From positions 1-18,933 of the forward strand of contig CAUDNR010001089.1 in NCBI GenBank assembly GCA_958430865.1: DNA of 18,933 nucleotides, read 5' to 3'. The notes beneath the pieces were generated by a model that did not search any database, was not told the DNA's origin, and saw only the letters and a program-made list of their open reading frames with translations. The stretch is from Entrophospora sp. SA101 (Eukaryota; Glomeromycota; Glomeromycetes; Entrophosporales; Entrophosporaceae). How positions within the stretch are numbered: position 1 is the first letter of the stretch; every line of letters begins with the position of its first letter. Below are positions 18,501 through 18,933 of the stretch, one piece after another. The position numbers and the translations under genes are program-made.

Positions 18501-18601
18501 TATTATAAAAAAAAATTTTCTGACCAAAAACTCGGAATAAGTGAAGGGCCAGAAAATACACGGTCATTACCATTTAAAGTAAGTCGATATGGACGGTTTA
18601 T

Positions 18602-18716
18602 TATAAGGACTCTCTCTATATATATAACGGACCATTTGGCTTAGTGTTAGTATTAGTATTATTAGTATCAGTATTAGTATTAGGAAAAATGTCCGCTATA
18701 GAGAGAATCCGTTATA
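18602..18716. mobile_element. Small pogo/mariner-like MITE (115 bp)
   Basis: Left tip TATAAGGACTCTCTCTATA, then TATATAACGGACCATTT; right tip on the minus strand TATAACGGATTCTCTCTATA, then GCGGACATTT. The middle is an AGTATT-type repeat (about 18645-18682). A CTCTATA...CGGAC tip is reminiscent of Fot1/pogo ends. It lies in the presumed promoter of the PP-loop gene. Confidence 0.7.
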
Positions 18717-18933
18717 TCAATATATTAGTCGTGTGACATTTCCCTGAGGCTGCTTTTCTATATTAATAGCATAATATGTGAAAATAAATTCGAAATTCGT
18801 GTCACATGAAGTTTTTTTAAAATATCTCGTGATTTTTATAATAAACTCGAACTTTGTTGTTAGACTAAAATGAAAGTACTCCATTAAAGCTTTCTAATGA
18901 ATACTCTTTCATATCAAAAGGTATCCTCTACAT
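18717..18933. other. Right-edge sequence, nothing recognised
   Basis: AT-rich, no reading frame or repeat of note; presumably intergenic sequence leading to the next gene. Confidence 0.4.

Overview
The window is eukaryotic and almost certainly fungal. It is very AT-rich, its genes are cut by many short GT-AG introns (about 60-140 bp), and it carries a nuclear mitochondrial GatB gene, a fungal-style microsomal P450 and dense nested DNA transposons. Low GC, intron style and repeat load fit an early-diverging fungus such as an arbuscular mycorrhizal Glomeromycotina (Rhizophagus-like). That assignment is an inference. All coordinates were counted by hand.

Layout. Positions 1-215 hold the end of a terminal-inverted-repeat (TIR) transposon that runs off the left edge. 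A promoter region rich in inverted and tandem repeats follows, then an intact seven-exon cytochrome P450 (547-2656, +). A lone terminal exon on the minus strand (2829-2951) lies tail to tail with it, followed by about 1.2 kb without a convincing gene.

Positions 4202-13294 form a nest of mobile elements. The outer element has TIRs at 4202-4232/10136-10147 and 13259-13294 and carries one intronless gene (10464-12188, +) for a DDE-transposase-like protein with DNCPGQNKN and PGHTKF motifs. A 5.9 kb hAT element (4233-10135, perfect 8-bp target duplication ACCGTGTA) has landed inside its left TIR. The hAT element contains a frameshifted BED/hAT transposase on the minus strand, an inverted decayed second copy of part of that gene, a central foldback, a nested 931-bp Tc1/mariner deletion derivative and a nested 598-bp hAT-like non-autonomous element. 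Both outer ends look like the same (3') end of the hAT family, so it may be an inverted dimer that moved as one unit. Two copies of a small TA-flanked MITE lie at 12337 and 13414.

To the right are a strongly decayed unidentified gene (13571-14690, -) and two intact housekeeping-type genes on the minus strand. One is mitochondrial glutamyl-tRNA(Gln) amidotransferase subunit B (14857-17406, 13 exons, one probable GC-AG intron). The other, upstream of it in transcription order, is a two-exon PP-loop ATPase of the diphthine-ammonia ligase/DUF71 family (17620-18500). A pogo-like MITE sits about 100 bp upstream of the latter.

The host genes show no common pathway. The P450 is likely an ER monooxygenase, GatB works in mitochondrial translation, and the DUF71 protein is probably a cytosolic ATP-dependent ligase. 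The main story is repeated transposition between otherwise intact genes.
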